DNA of 64,000 nucleotides, from positions 186,001-250,000 of the forward strand of contig JAUDYN010000009.1 in assembly GCA_030407005.1 (NCBI GenBank), given 5' to 3'. The notes beneath the pieces were generated by a model that saw nothing but the letters and a program-made list of their open reading frames with translations, was not told where the DNA came from and ran no database searches. Positions within the stretch are counted from its first letter, which is position 1; each line of letters starts with the position of its first letter. Both the position numbers and the translations under genes were made by a program. The stretch comes from Desarmillaria ectypa (Eukaryota > Basidiomycota > Agaricomycetes > Agaricales > Physalacriaceae). This document shows, piece by piece, positions 11,070-22,873 of the stretch.

Positions 11070-12430
11070 TCATTCAATCTCTAGCGTTGCGGTTGCGCCA
11101 GGAATAGTACAAGCTCCATGCTGCTGGTACAAGAACCCATTCTCACTCGCAGAAAAGAAGACACCGTCCAGGATAGCGTCGCTTTTCACCGAAACACTAT
11201 CATCTGCCACCATGAACTTGAACATGGTCGCTCGTGGTTCCTCGAACGTCAACGTCCTCCCCAATGAGGTTTTTGGCCGATGATAGAACTATGAATGACC
11301 CAGGTCAGCCAGATGTTAGATCGAGCATGGGCATAAGGCCTACCCGAACACGAGAACCGACACCAAGACCTTGGTCGGTATTCAGAGATATTGTACCACG
11401 GGATGGATCACCAGCGGTTATGGTGTATGCCTACGGCAAGAAATGAGCAAACCAGTAAATCGCAAAAGAATACAGCGTATACTGACAATTTCGGTGTCCT
11501 CCGTCATTAGATAGAACTCTTCATCGACTTTTAAAGACGTTACAGTCAAGTTGTGCTCTCGTATAGCTGAGAGTAAGAGCTGGGTAGGGTTCCGCCCATC
11601 AAGCGTGTTCACCAAGTTGCCCTCGCTCTCCGAGACGGTCATGGCTGAGGATAGGGAGACGAGCCCGTGATAATCGAGCATGGAACGAGCATTCTTTGCA
11701 TGTGTCAACGCGATGCCAACCGCGCCCGAGTCCCATATCCGCTGGTTCTGGAAAAGAGTCACAGGGCGCCCGGTGATGAACGGTGTAGAAGTAGGGACAA
11801 GACCCAGCTGCTCTTCGTGAATTAATACCCGTATTTTAGTCCTTCGATAAGAAAAGCATACCTTTGAGGCGGTGGGGAAATTCGCATGGAACGAGCTTCT
11901 TAATCCCTCGGGAGCAGCGTCTGAGAAGTAGATTAGAGCATCTACGGAATCTCGCCTAAGGATTTATTAGCAGAACGCAAGTAAAATGGAGTGGGTACGA
12001 ACTGTAGACCTTCTAGACCATCTGGTAATTCCAGTGTCGACGTTCTCTTACTCCATACATCCTCCCAATCTGCTATGTATTCTCCTTCAAAGGACGGCGC
12101 GACTTTGTCCTTCTTTTTGAAGGAATGCCATCGTCCAACCTGAGGCGACGGTATACCAGCAATAGTTGAACGAAATGGCATACAGTTTCCGTCGAAAATA
12201 GCCAGTGAACATGATACCATGTCCATGGATACTGGAGCTGAGATGCAACCGACGGTGTTCGAAAACAACGTAGTCAAATCTTGTACGAGATGAGAGAGCT
12301 CCGATGCCTCGACATTTGGAGAAAGCGAGAACAGGAGATGGTGACGAGGGTACTTGCCGGAAAGTTGGGAAATGTGATTCAAAATGGCCGTTGAAGAGCG
12401 GGAAAAAACAGTGCTCGCGTGAACCAACAT
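11070..12430 (-). CDS. FIST-domain protein
   Basis: FIST domains (FIST_N/FIST_C) occur in bacterial sensory proteins and in eukaryotic FBXO22-like proteins, where a role in small-ligand sensing has been proposed. Exons are 12430-12010, 11941-11862, 11810-11487, 11430-11344 and 11288-11070, giving 376 aa. The start MLVHASTVFSRS begins directly with the FIST_N pattern. ISQLSGKYPRHHLLFSLSPN and TVGCISAP follow. FIST_C is visible as STPFITGRPVTLF, AYTITAGDPSRGTISL and ENGFLYQQHG. No F-box precedes the domain in this model. The first donor (GTCTAC after 12010) is weak and was chosen because it keeps phase; the others are ordinary. An open frame extends upstream of 12430 but lacks an ATG. There is no signal peptide or membrane segment, so a cytosolic protein is expected. 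Confidence 0.8.
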
Positions 12431-14617
12431 CGAAAAATGGGTACTTCGAAAGAAATCAGAGAATCCTTCAAGGTAACGCGACCATTGAAGCTTAACGCGA
12501 CTTGAACATGGAAGAAGGAAAGCAAGCGGGGTGAGAAAATTCGCGCAAATGTTCGCGTCTTGGTATTTTATGCGATCGGCTTTCACGGCAGGATTCGGTC
12601 GGCCCGGGATCCGGAGGACCAATTTTTGGCCAAAATTACCTTTTTGGGCTTTCAGCCTGTTCCTCCGGGGTCGAGTGTTGTGTTAGCAGTGAGAATTCTT
12701 GCTGTCACTCCCATATTGACCGTATGCTTGTAATATGGCTGCACCATAGGTTGTACCATACCATCATTGGTTAAAAAATGTTGGAAAAATCACTACAAGA
12801 AGCATCATTGCCTCTCAAGTTCAACTCAAGCTACCTATTCCGCAGGAAGGTACTTCTGTTGCATTACCCTTTCACATGAGGAAAGTATATTTATACCACG
12901 TCAAAGATTTGCGCCAAACCTAAACAGTGATAATGAACTTGGTCGACCTTTCCACCGAACTGCTAGACACTGTATTTTCGAATATCTAAGGTGTAAATGG
13001 CACCTGTAAAGAATTGTCGTTTACCAGCGATTTCTCTTCAATTAAAGTTTTATAAGAAAAGTCTCGCATTATCCCTACCCCTCTGGGACCTCCCTGAGAG
13101 ACATTGTTTCTCCTCCAACTTTCTCCCCGTCTATTCCCACGAAATCCAATGAAACGTAGTTTGCTCCACTACCTTTGCGTAGTGGTGTTTATGATATCTA
13201 GATGTCATAGACGCTGGCCAAATAGCTCTCTCCCTTCGCTGGAGTAACGCACGCCTCTGCAAAGTGTCGAAACACTCATGTCGAAAACAAGTACACATCG
13301 TGTCCATCCACCATCCTTGTCCTTATACTTTGGTACATGCTATCCTACGTACGGGTAGCAACATAGCCCCGGTCCTATCATAATAACACTGACCATTCCT
13401 ACAGATGTGCAGGTCCTCGCCGTACTGGAAACTGGAGAATTTCAAGGTGGCCCCGATCCACTCGAAGATTCTGGATGGGATACGTAGAGAACAATAGCTG
13501 CTCTCTCTCAGATATACGTCTCAAACGACTTACGTCCTAGAAAGATAGCAGTGGTAGAGAGGTGCTGTTCCTCAAGTGACCAGCAACGTCAACTTGAAAG
13601 CGGATCAGGAACAGAATAATCAAGCCAAAATTTTTAATTGTACCTGATCGACATGTCCTTTCTACCCGATTACAAAGTTCGACATAAAATATACGTATAG
13701 CCCATCCTTTCCCCCAATATACATCTATTCAAGGCAAAAAAATTCATTCAGCATTGCCCAAAGCCAAATAGGTGAGGCTACCACTGACTTTCACCGACGA
13801 GGCAATGGGCCTGGGAGGATAATCAGGACTCACAACGAAGCTCGATGGTGAGCTTGATCGAAACCCCACCACCACCACCACGAGCTGCGGCATGCTGTAT
13901 TTTGTGATATTCACGGCCAAATATCACCCTCATTAATATCTGCCTTCTTGGCAATCGCACTCTTCTCACAATTGCGCATCCTTTAACGTTTCGAGAGATA
14001 AACGTCACATTTCCCTCCCCCCCTCCCGAGAGCCACAGATTCTACTCTGAATTTCGCTCTGTATATTATAAAAACCGCCGCAATTTTGTCCGATCTATCT
14101 CATTTCGCTGCAGTAGCTTCCCGGACGTCAGAATATCCTGTCTCTTGTCGGTTTTGAGCTTTCAGATCTAACAGTGTCAGCCGTTTATTTGGTCCTTGCT
14201 ATGCCGTGATGTGAGTCTCGAAATTATATATGAACGATTACCGTTACACGCTAGCTCTTTACACGTTCATTTATGGTTGTATGGTGAGCTGCTGCCGTTT
14301 AGAATGGCATTCCCTCTACTCTCATTCGATGTAATTATTCCTCTACTAGTACGCGTACGAAAAAAAACCGGAACTTTCAATACAATACTGAGACTTCGGG
14401 TTTCGGGTACCACCGCGTTTGTCGGAACAAGACAGGAGCAATAATAATTTTTTTGGGAGCGGGGACAAGTGCGACGGGCGGAGCATGAGCAATCGGTTGG
14501 ATATGATTTGTCAGCGCCTCAGCTGAGGGCTCCGCATCTCTGATTATCACCACCATCATCATCGACAGAAAATCGTAAGTTCGTCAACCTTTCTCAAGCA
14601 ACAGACCAACCAGAAAT
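12431..14617. other. About 2.2 kb divergent intergenic region
   Basis: This lies between the FIST and ornithine aminotransferase starts and holds both promoters. I see no coding exon. A TATA-like stretch (TATATTATAAAAA) lies near 14060, about 550 bp before the aminotransferase ATG. Splice-like sites (GTGAGTC near 14210, CAACAG near 14602) make a 5' UTR intron plausible but unproven. Confidence 0.4.
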
Positions 14618-16550
14618 ATGTCTCCAACCGCTATTACGAGCTCCAATGGCCGCTCCAATGGCGTCAAGAACGGCACCAACAGTGTCGAGAAGATTGCCAG
14701 CAACGGACGTGACGTTCACTTGACATCGGCAGCCGTTATCCAGATGGAGAGCAAGTACGGGGCGCACAAGTGAGTATTCCTTTTTTCTCGCTGTTTCTTG
14801 CTGGACGTGAGGAGAGCCATCATCGTGTGCAGGAAAAGACGCCACAGAATCTGAATCATCGCCGCTTTATATAACATTTCGTCGTTCGTATCTGTTCCAT
14901 TTATATAACATCTACTGACCTGCGGCCTTTTTGCCACTATCAGTTACCATCCGTTACCCGTCGTCTTCGATTCCGCAAAAGGCGCCAAGTGAGTTCTTTT
15001 TGCCGCCGAAATATACTTGATCTGATTGGATCCTGATAGAGTATGGGACCCAGAAGGCAGGGAGTACATCGACATGCTATCTGCCTATTCGTCAGTATTT
15101 TTTCCTCGTAATTGCTTCGATTTTCTCACATGTGGTAATAGAGCCGTAAATCAGGGTCACTGTCACCCAAAGATTGTCGCGGCCCTCATCGAGCAGGCCC
15201 AGAAGCTCACCCTATCGTCTCGGGCCTTCTACAACAGCGTCTTTGGCTGCTTCGCTCAGCAGATCACTGAGATGTTCAGCTACGATATGGTCCTGCCCAT
15301 GAACACTGGCGCAGAGGCCGTCGAGACATCGCTGAAGCTCGCACGTAAGTGGGCCTATATGAAGAAGGGTGTTCCCGAAGGCCAGGCTGTGATTCTGAGC
15401 GTGGAAGGCAACTTTCACGGACGGACGCTGGGCGTCATCAGGTGCGTTTCTTATGCCTCGCGGAGAATCTCCGCTGAGTTTGTTTCATGAAAGATAGCAT
15501 GAGTACCGATCCGGACAGCCGCACTGGTTTCGGACCTTACCTTGAGGGTGTTGGACCCACGTACGTAGACGGTTCGCAGCTGAAGACCATCAGATATGGT
15601 GTAGTGGAGGATGTAGAACGAGCGCTTGAACTGCATGGCAAGAACGTCGCAGCTTTCCTTGTGGAACCAATTCAGGGTGAAGCTGGGTGCGTGGTTTTAG
15701 CTCTTCCATTCGTATACTTTACTAACACGCCCGTGATAGAATTGTTGTTCCCGATGAGGGATATCTCTCACGGGTGCATGCTCTGTGCAAGAAGCACAAC
15801 GTGCTCCTTATCTGTGATGAGATCCAGACAGGACTGTGTCGAACAGGAAAGATGCTGGATTGCGAGTATGATAACGTCCGACCGGATATGGTCCTGCTAG
15901 GCAAGGCTTTGTCGGGCGGAATGTATCCAGTTTCTGCAGTCCTTGCCGATCGGGACGTCATGCTTTGCATCAAACCTGGCGAGCATGGAAGTACCTATGG
16001 AGGGTACGTACCTATTTTCACCTCTTCTACATCGATTCATTTGTTTTTTTAGAAACCCACTAGGATGTGCTGTAGCGATGACAGCTCTCAAAGTTCTCGT
16101 CGAAGAGCGTCTGGCAGAGCGAGCGATGGTGCTAGGAGAACTCTTCCGAAGCTCAGTCACGAAGCTCAATTCCCCGCTGGTGCAGACCGTGCGTGGAAGG
16201 GGGCTGTTGAATGCGGTCGTTATAGACGAGAGTAAGAGTCGCAAGGGACGCACAGCATGGCAACTATGCTTGCTTTTGAAGAGTCGAGGTGTATTGGCGA
16301 AACCGACACATGTGAATATGTAAGATAAGCTTTTGTTGTCTCCATTTGGTGTCCTTACCTAGGGCATTGTAGTATTCGGTTCGCACCTCCGCTGGTGATA
16401 TTGGAGGAGGATCTGTTGAAGGCTGTTAGGATTATTGGGGAATGTTTGGAGGATCTTGACAAGGTATAATCGTTTCGTTTTCTAGACAAAGTTTGTGGAC
16501 TGATAAACTTTCAGGTGGATGTCATTCCGGGTGAAGAGGAAGATCATTAG
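14618..16550 (+). CDS. CAR2: Ornithine aminotransferase
   Basis: This PLP enzyme (EC 2.6.1.13) moves the delta-amino group of ornithine to 2-oxoglutarate, giving glutamate semialdehyde for proline synthesis in arginine catabolism. Exons are 14618-14769, 14944-14988, 15040-15090, 15142-15441, 15498-15686, 15740-16003, 16053-16319, 16373-16463 and 16515-16550, giving 464 aa, close to the family norm. Visible are [28 protein letters not shown], the PLP-phosphate region [52 protein letters not shown], the cofactor-binding Asp in [15 protein letters not shown], the Schiff-base Lys in [16 protein letters not shown] and the C-terminal RFAPPLVI. The N-terminus is Ser/Asn-rich and lacks a mitochondrial presequence, consistent with the cytosolic enzyme known from fungi. 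All introns are GT-AG. Confidence 0.96.
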
Positions 16551-17220
16551 GTGATCAGTGTTGCTTGTACTACAACTTATTGTGTTATCTACACGGCATT
16601 ATGTTTATCAAATACAATGCATGCGTATGTGACTAAGGGAGCTCGTGCAAGGCGAAGCCAATAGGAAGACACACTGCGGCAGTGTGTATCATTCACTATC
16701 TGATCGATGACGCTAATTCTCCCCGTTTCCAAAGTGCCGTCCAGTGCAGTCGAGCAGAACGAGTCCATGCACAATGATACAGGATGTAGTCCAAGCTTGG
16801 ATTCACTGCGATGTGGTACGCTCTTCCTTCCTCTCTTGTATTTGTCTAAGAAAATTCATCCTCCAAGCAATCGTCACTGTACAGTGAGTAGCGAGCCTTT
16901 CCACTAGTGGTACTGTATGTGAAAGGCTTGTCTGGCTTGGTGACAAGAACCATCTAAATTTGGAGAGCTATACGTAAGGGTTTTCGAGAAAAAGTCAACA
17001 ATAGGTTTGCCATTACAGGCACCATGCAGTTCCTTTTCATCCGACAAAGGAAACAAGGTCACCATCAATCCATGCCACACTGGCATTTGTCGTTCGGCGC
17101 AACATTCATTAATACATGCCACCCGACATCTCATTTCACGCTAACCTCCAACAACTTACAGTCTCCAAGCGAGGTGAGCGAATCCGTGATGCAACAGCGC
17201 CAGCCCTGAAACTACTTTAG
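16551..17220. other. Intergenic region
   Basis: About 670 bp with no coding signal that I can support, presumably the 3' UTR of the aminotransferase and the promoter of the next gene. Confidence 0.5.
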
Positions 17221-18113
17221 ATGCCAGAAAAAGGTACGAAACGCTCTGCGCCTTCCTACGCAGGCGAGGAGGATGAAGGACAGTCCTCGAAGCGTGTCAA
17301 AACCATTGAAGTAAGCGTCCGGCTAAGATCTGCCACTTCTTCGCTAATGCCCTCTAGACGACACTGCCTCCCATCGGCAAACCCTCACTGCGTCTGAGAG
17401 GCATGGGATCTCCCAAAGCACTACCGAGGAACCGTCCTCGTGCATACGCAAACGCGCGGCGACCCACTATCGCACTGAACCCGTCCACGCCACTCCAAGT
17501 CATCCCCCCAGAGTCCCCCTACAAACTCGGAAGTTTCGACTTTTGGCTAATCACCAACAAATCACTGGTACATGCAGCTGGGAGTAGCAGCCAACCCGAC
17601 TACGAGGCGATTTTCGATGTCCTCTCGATGTGGCAGAGCCAGGGTATCATGGATTGTGGTATGCACTGTTTCATATCGGACCTCCCGAGCGTTCAAAGCC
17701 CCAACGAGAAGGGTCGTTTGCAGTGTTTCGGTATGCGCAATCCCGTATCCGAGGAGATCCACGAACTGGCTATCACTTCCCTTGCGCTCACCGATGCGTT
17801 CAAATGTGACATACCCAACTTCCCCCAGCATCGGGATGCAGAAACTATGGAATCGGTGGTAGGAAACGTCTTCATTCACACAACTGAGATCGTGTCCGCG
17901 CCTAGAGGTATCTTCAAGATGAACTGTTCTCTTGTGTGGACTGCGGTGTACGACAATAGAGGAAACAATGCGCTTGGGATCGAACTTTGTGAGGTCTTTG
18001 GAGGCTATCTTGAGATGCCGGTGATATATGATCCCGCTCTCTCTCAGAATCATGGTTCAGGAAATGGGTATGAGTTCAGAGGCGGTCTGTGGGGTGTACG
18101 GTCACGACGCTAG
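17221..18113 (+). CDS. Conserved-looking protein of unknown function
   Basis: I do not recognise this family. Exon 1 (17221-17310) starts MPEKGTKRSAPSYAGEEDEG and ends at GAA|GTAAGC. After a 47-nt intron, exon 2 (17358-18113) runs to TAG, giving 281 aa. The first roughly 75 residues are basic and Pro-rich and look disordered, with KRVK as a possible nuclear signal. The rest reads as a folded domain starting near YKLGSFDFWLITNKS, with several Cys/His and aromatic residues (MDCGMHCFISD). There is no signal peptide or membrane helix. The tRNA-Ala gene begins 42 bp downstream on the same strand, so the mRNA 3' end may overlap it. Confidence 0.7.
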
Positions 18114-18155
18114 CACTCTGTGTCAAAATGGGACTAGTTGATATTTACCTTCGTT

Positions 18156-18239
18156 GGGCACATGGTGTAGTTGGTTTATCACGCCCGCTTAGCATTGTAT
18201 TGTTGCGGGAGGTGTTGGGTTCAATTCCCAATGTGTCCA
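18156..18239 (+). tRNA. tRNA-Ala (anticodon AGC) with intron
   Basis: The acceptor stem GGGCACA pairs with TGTGTCC, the D arm closes GTG/CAC, the anticodon stem CCCGC (18184-18188) pairs with GCGGG (18205-18209), and the T arm is TTGGG/TTCAATT/CCCAA. The loop reads TT-AGC-A, so the anticodon AGC is at 18191-18193. A 9-nt intron (18195-18203) sits in the canonical place one base 3' of the anticodon. A long T-run follows as terminator. All stems are paired, so the gene looks functional. Confidence 0.93.
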
Positions 18240-18256
18240 TTTTGTGTTGCACAATG

Positions 18257-18273
18257 TTTTTTTTTTTTTTTTT
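18257..18273 (+). terminator. Pol III poly-T terminator of tRNA-Ala
   Basis: An uninterrupted run of 17 T, beginning 18 bp after the tRNA discriminator base, matches a strong RNA polymerase III terminator. Confidence 0.8.
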
Positions 18274-18819
18274 ACTTTTCTACCTATTTGGACTATGGGT
18301 TCTGTTCACTAGTATTGATCATGCACACAGCACTCAGAGGATACGGTACCGTTTTGTACCTACCCCTCCGAGGAGGCTTGGGCTGAATACAGTCAGTAAT
18401 CGTTATTTACCTCTCACATGATTGACGCTCCACAACTACACTGCACGAGCCTCCGTAGTATCAATAGAAACTGTCAGAATCGCTTCCGTATCGCGACTTT
18501 CACCGTGGATACTCCGCTATTGATGCGGAGTATTTCAACGATAAAACTGGTACTTCACTTGAGTCCGGTGGAGGATCTTGGACATACTGGCGAGCTGCTT
18601 TGATAGACGTTCGCTGAACTATGGTTTCTTGCCGGTCATGGTGATATCATGTACCAGTAAATAATACCTAGGCATATGAAACCCCTTAATATATTGCCGT
18701 AGCTTCTGTGCACTCAACTGCTTTTGAAGACATTACAGTGCGTTCTTGTTTTCGTTGGGATTCAGGCCTCTCCTATGTCCGGTCAGCACCAGACGGTATA
18801 AATCACGATTACAGCAACA
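18274..18819. other. Intergenic region between tRNA-Ala and GT69 3' end
   Basis: No coding exon seen. Probably the 3' UTR of the minus-strand glycosyltransferase. Confidence 0.45.
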
Positions 18820-20385
18820 TTACCTACAATAATCCGCCTCCACAAAGACTTCTGAGCTACGTTTACATCTATCCTCCTTGAGCCAAATCCAGTCGCTCAG
18901 CCAACCGAACATCCTATGTCCAATCCAATCTTGCCATATTAGCCGCCACGGTTTTGACAATGTCAAGCGTTCTAACTTTGTGTGAAAGAGAAAGTTTAGT
19001 GAATCATAAGCTATAAGCCGGTGTCAGCACGATCACAGGAATGTTTTTGTCGGGACGTACCGACGTTGACCTGAGGGTTAGCGTATATTTTCGGTCGGTA
19101 GGGAGTGTTCCAGAAATGCATGTCAATGGCTATAAGGTAACACTCCGACGACGTGCATTCTGTACTGCCTCTAAACCGCAGCGGTAGTGGGGGGAGATAA
19201 TCTCCAGTAGGCGTAGGCGTACTCCGGTCTAACTCTGGCAAAAACGATCAGGTCGGATACAAGACGAGGGTGCTGTAGACTTACTGGGCAAGGACCCTGC
19301 GAGGAACCACGTCGCATCAAAAATGGCCACACCGTTCCAACAGCTAGCAACCTCGATAGGTTCACCCTTCCGCAGGCTTTTAACAGCCCTGGGGTCAGAG
19401 GAAAAGTATGGCCAGATTTCTTTCGCTGTCTGTCCACAAGCATCGCGTATCACCCACCTGATAGAAGTGTAAGGGGATAAATAACGCGCGGTAGGGGAAA
19501 GACGTACGTATCATACAGTCCCACCCCATCAAAGTCAAGAGCGCATGCGAGATCGTAATCTCCATCCTTCGTGTTGATTAATCGTACAATAGCTCCTATT
19601 TGCGAACACAAAGTCAGGATAGGCAAAGCGACGGACATTGAACGAAAAGACCAACTCCAGTCAAAATAAACATCGTTGAAAAACAGAACTTTTGCAAATG
19701 TCTTCCCATCTTGGTCGCCCATGACGCGTAGAGGCTCTAGGACCTTGTTCCTGATATCCGCCATGTAGGAGATCCTTTCGGGGCTGTCCAGCCCCCACCT
19801 GTCCCTTATACCCTCCTGCATCACTACGTGGTTGCCGACGCCCCGTTCATCGAGCTCCTTCTGGAACATACGCAGGATCTCCTGCGTCTCGTCCACAGAA
19901 TTCGACTCATAAATGGATACGAAGACGTTTTGTCGGCCTATATGGTCGATGAGGAGCTTCATCTCCTTCGTCCATGAGGGTAAGACCTTTGCTGAATTGT
20001 ACAGATTGGCCGCGATGTAGTACGTGCCGTTCGACGGAACGGGGGATACGGGGGCATCATGGCGGAGGTAAGACGAGGAGGGGTAGGTCGGTGCGAGGAG
20101 AAGAAAGAGGCACCACATAAAGCAGAGTCTGAATCGTGTTCTTCTCCGCGGTGTCCACCCAGACCAGTTATATATATGGGCGGCGTCGAATATTGCCAAC
20201 GCTGGTACACATACTATGGCAAATGGAAGGTATACAAGAAATGTCGAAAAGTACCCCAAATGATAGGCGAGGAAGATTGCGGTAGAGAGAGAAAATGCTG
20301 CGCATGCGATGAGTACGCCGTGGTAGTGCAGGAGGCTCGCAATGAGAGTCCTTCTATGTTTCCGGTAATAGTAGGTATCCCTCAT
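18820..20385 (-). CDS. CAP59/CMT1-family mannosyltransferase (GT69)
   Basis: GT69 proteins are Golgi type II membrane glycosyltransferases; cryptococcal Cmt1 is an alpha-1,3-mannosyltransferase. Exons are 20385-19656, 19595-19508, 19457-19285, 19234-19061 and 19010-18820, giving 451 aa. Residues about 15-65 form two hydrophobic segments, and a third lies near FRLCFMWCLFLLLAP, placing the catalytic part in the lumen. Family hallmarks are YYIAANLYNS, VSIYESNSVDETQEIL, RISYMADIRNKVLEPL, VLFFNDVYF, DGDYDLACALDFDG, a Trp/Cys-rich middle (WVIRDACGQ) and SECYLIAIDMHFWNT near the C-terminus. The first donor (GTTGGT at 19655) is weak but keeps the frame into IVRLINTKDGDYD. The acceptor substrate cannot be read from the sequence. 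The neighbouring secreted protein upstream lies in the same orientation. Confidence 0.88.
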
Positions 20386-20605
20386 TGCTGTTCATGGCCA
20401 ATGAGAGAGTGGTATACGGTTGCACCGCCTCATAGCGCCCACGTTACTACGATCCATCGATCGTTATGAAATCCGACTGAAAATGCTATGGAACCTATTC
20501 AGTTCTGCGTCATCAGCTTATCTTGATATAGTTAACCTAAATATTGCTGACATAACTTATAGGAGATAGCGAAGAATGGTTCGGATATCTCCGAACCACC
20601 GAACA

Positions 20606-22635
20606 TTATTTACTCGGTACAATAAACCCAGCCGAGCCTACAGATTCCAATATAACGCTGAACCCACCGATATAGACCTGCGCACCACTATCAAACACTT
20701 TCTCTGACACCAATTCAGCTATACCAACCTGCGCCAAGAAAAGAACCTTTTCTACATAGTCCAAATTCGTCGCCAAAACTAATGTCTTCTTGCCTACCGT
20801 CCACAAACCTACATCGATCAAGTCAGAAGTCGTCACTTGTTGAAACTTCACTTTGGGATTAAGAATGAATGAAGTGATTGTCGGAAGGGAAAGCGCTAGA
20901 GCTGAGGCGGAGGCTTTGATATCGGCAGGTGTGGGGTCATCCCATGGTACGATACCTGTTACAAACACCAGATCAATATACTCGTATACAAAGGTCAAAA
21001 AGCGGTGAGTACCTAGAGCTCCATGGTTGATCCCGACGATACTCTGAACAATGAACTCTTTCCCAGTAGGGATTCTCTTCCAATATCTGTTTTATAAAAG
21101 CATCATCGAAATCTCGCCAGATGAACGGAGGAAAATAAACATACGAATCGTTCCCGAATGCCTGCGGGACCGCCCAGACCACCTTACTTAATTCCCAGCC
21201 ATTGACAAATATCCTCTCCCGAAATTCATCTTCCCTCGTCGATATGTCTTCAAAGGAGCCTTTACAATTATCACATCCACAATCTCCATAATCGCGCGTG
21301 CACACCGTGCCCCACTGGCTCGAGAATGTCACATTGTTCCCGACCATGTACGTATCCTGCATGACGATATCCGCTCCGCTCGCGTAGGCTGTGAACTCGT
21401 AATTCTCGCAGTTCAACACGAGGGACACAGGGTGGTAGCCGGACCCGCCCTGTCCATCTCCGCCGTCGAGGGAGGTAATGAGGTTTGAAGCAAGAAGAGT
21501 GGCGTCGAGTGGGTCGGAGGTGCCGTCTGGTTCATCGGCGGTGTACCATAAGAGAAGATTGGAGCGTGATTTGATGCGGTTGATTTGTTCGGTCACGGAT
21601 GCACTATCCATGTAAGTTCTGGAGGGTGATGAGAGAAGTTTAGGAGGAACTGCGGAGAAATTCTTACGCTCGCATGTCGTACATGAGATATATGCCTACT
21701 CGCTCCATTTCATCCAATACTTCATCGAGTGCCGTCAGGTTTGAAAATGTTGGCACCGGATGAATCTATCGCGTCGGTTACTAGTGGTAATCACAGAAGA
21801 GTCAAATTCATACAATGTTAAATCTGTCAAGGTGTTAGGACAGGCCAGTACGTATCGGAAGGGACACCAACCCTTGCTCCTTCAGTGTTCTAATGGCAGA
21901 CAAATTGACAGCCAGATACGAGTCGAACTGGGTGTAGAAACCAATAGGAAAAACTCTTTCATACGCTCCGTGTTTGTGCGCTGGTCGGGCAAGTAGACCT
22001 CCGGTCCGCATATCCATCTTAGTAACAGAACCGATATCTTCGGGAGGCTTAGGCAGATAGCTCAGCAACGCTGTTGTCGCGAGTTGCTCCCCGGCTTCTG
22101 TTTCCCCTGTACAGGATATGTTGTACGCCTCAGTTCTTGGAGCCAAGGCAGACAGGGATAATGGAAGTGCGTGTTTCGCTGCATTGAGCGGTACCCTTCC
22201 TCTAGCCAGAATCTTCCCTTCAGCAGACACAGTGACCCTCAAAGTAACGTCGAGAGTGGTGATGGGTGACGCGCCGACGATCTGCAAGTACGTGACGGGC
22301 GTGTCGACGAGGATGGAAAGAGCTGTTGGGTCGCCAACAATACCGTCCTGGTCTTCTTGCAGGTATGGCCGAAGAGCTGGCCCGCATCGTAGGGCAATCA
22401 GTGGTGTGGGGGATCTTTCAGGGACGGGAAATTCGCCGCCTACAATACAATATCAAGGTCTATCGCTGGTTCAACGCGATGGACGGACCTGGAAAAACGA
22501 TGGGCTCAGTGCTCATGTAGTTTTTGTTGCACCTATTGGCAGTGTCAAACTTAATACGTGCTGTGGAGAAATTCGAGCTTACCATGTCTGTGCTGATACT
22601 AGCGATAGCAGAGATACGAGAATAACCAGGACCAT
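20606..22635 (-). CDS. Secreted glycoside-hydrolase-like protein, family not assigned
   Basis: Exons are 22635-22583, 22532-22489, 22439-21872, 21823-21814 (10 nt), 21765-21668, 21618-21145, 21086-21013 and 20955-20606, giving 556 aa. The start MVLVILVSLLSLVSA is a clean signal peptide with cleavage expected near AQT/W. The mature protein begins with a beta-rich region (RCGPALRPYLQEDQDG, TYLQIVGASP). A barrel-like part follows with strand/helix spacing and glycosidase-like acidic sites: LLWYTADEPDG, YWKRIPTGKEFIVQSI and GIVPWDDPTP. The C-terminal section is beta-rich (VGKKTLVLATNLDY). Several Asn-X-Ser/Thr sites are present. The layout suggests a secreted sugar hydrolase, but I cannot name a CAZy family, so the activity is inference. 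It lies next to a GT69 gene in the same orientation, and a TIR element lies 238 bp upstream of its start. Confidence 0.72.
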
Positions 22636-22873
22636 TGTCGTGGTTTGGTCGAGAAAGAGCCCGGCGATCCAGATGCTTTTCACATCGGCGATAGAAGCGA
22701 GGCAAGGTCGCGTGTTCAGAGGAAGTATATTTGTCAAAATCGTCGCACACGGACGCGCAAGATAGACTTTTCTGGAAATAAACGTGCCGAGATTTTTGAT
22801 GCGGAATGATGGCCATTATGCAACGGAGAATGGAGGTCGAAGAAAGGAAAGTGCTAAGAAGAATAAAGGTAGG

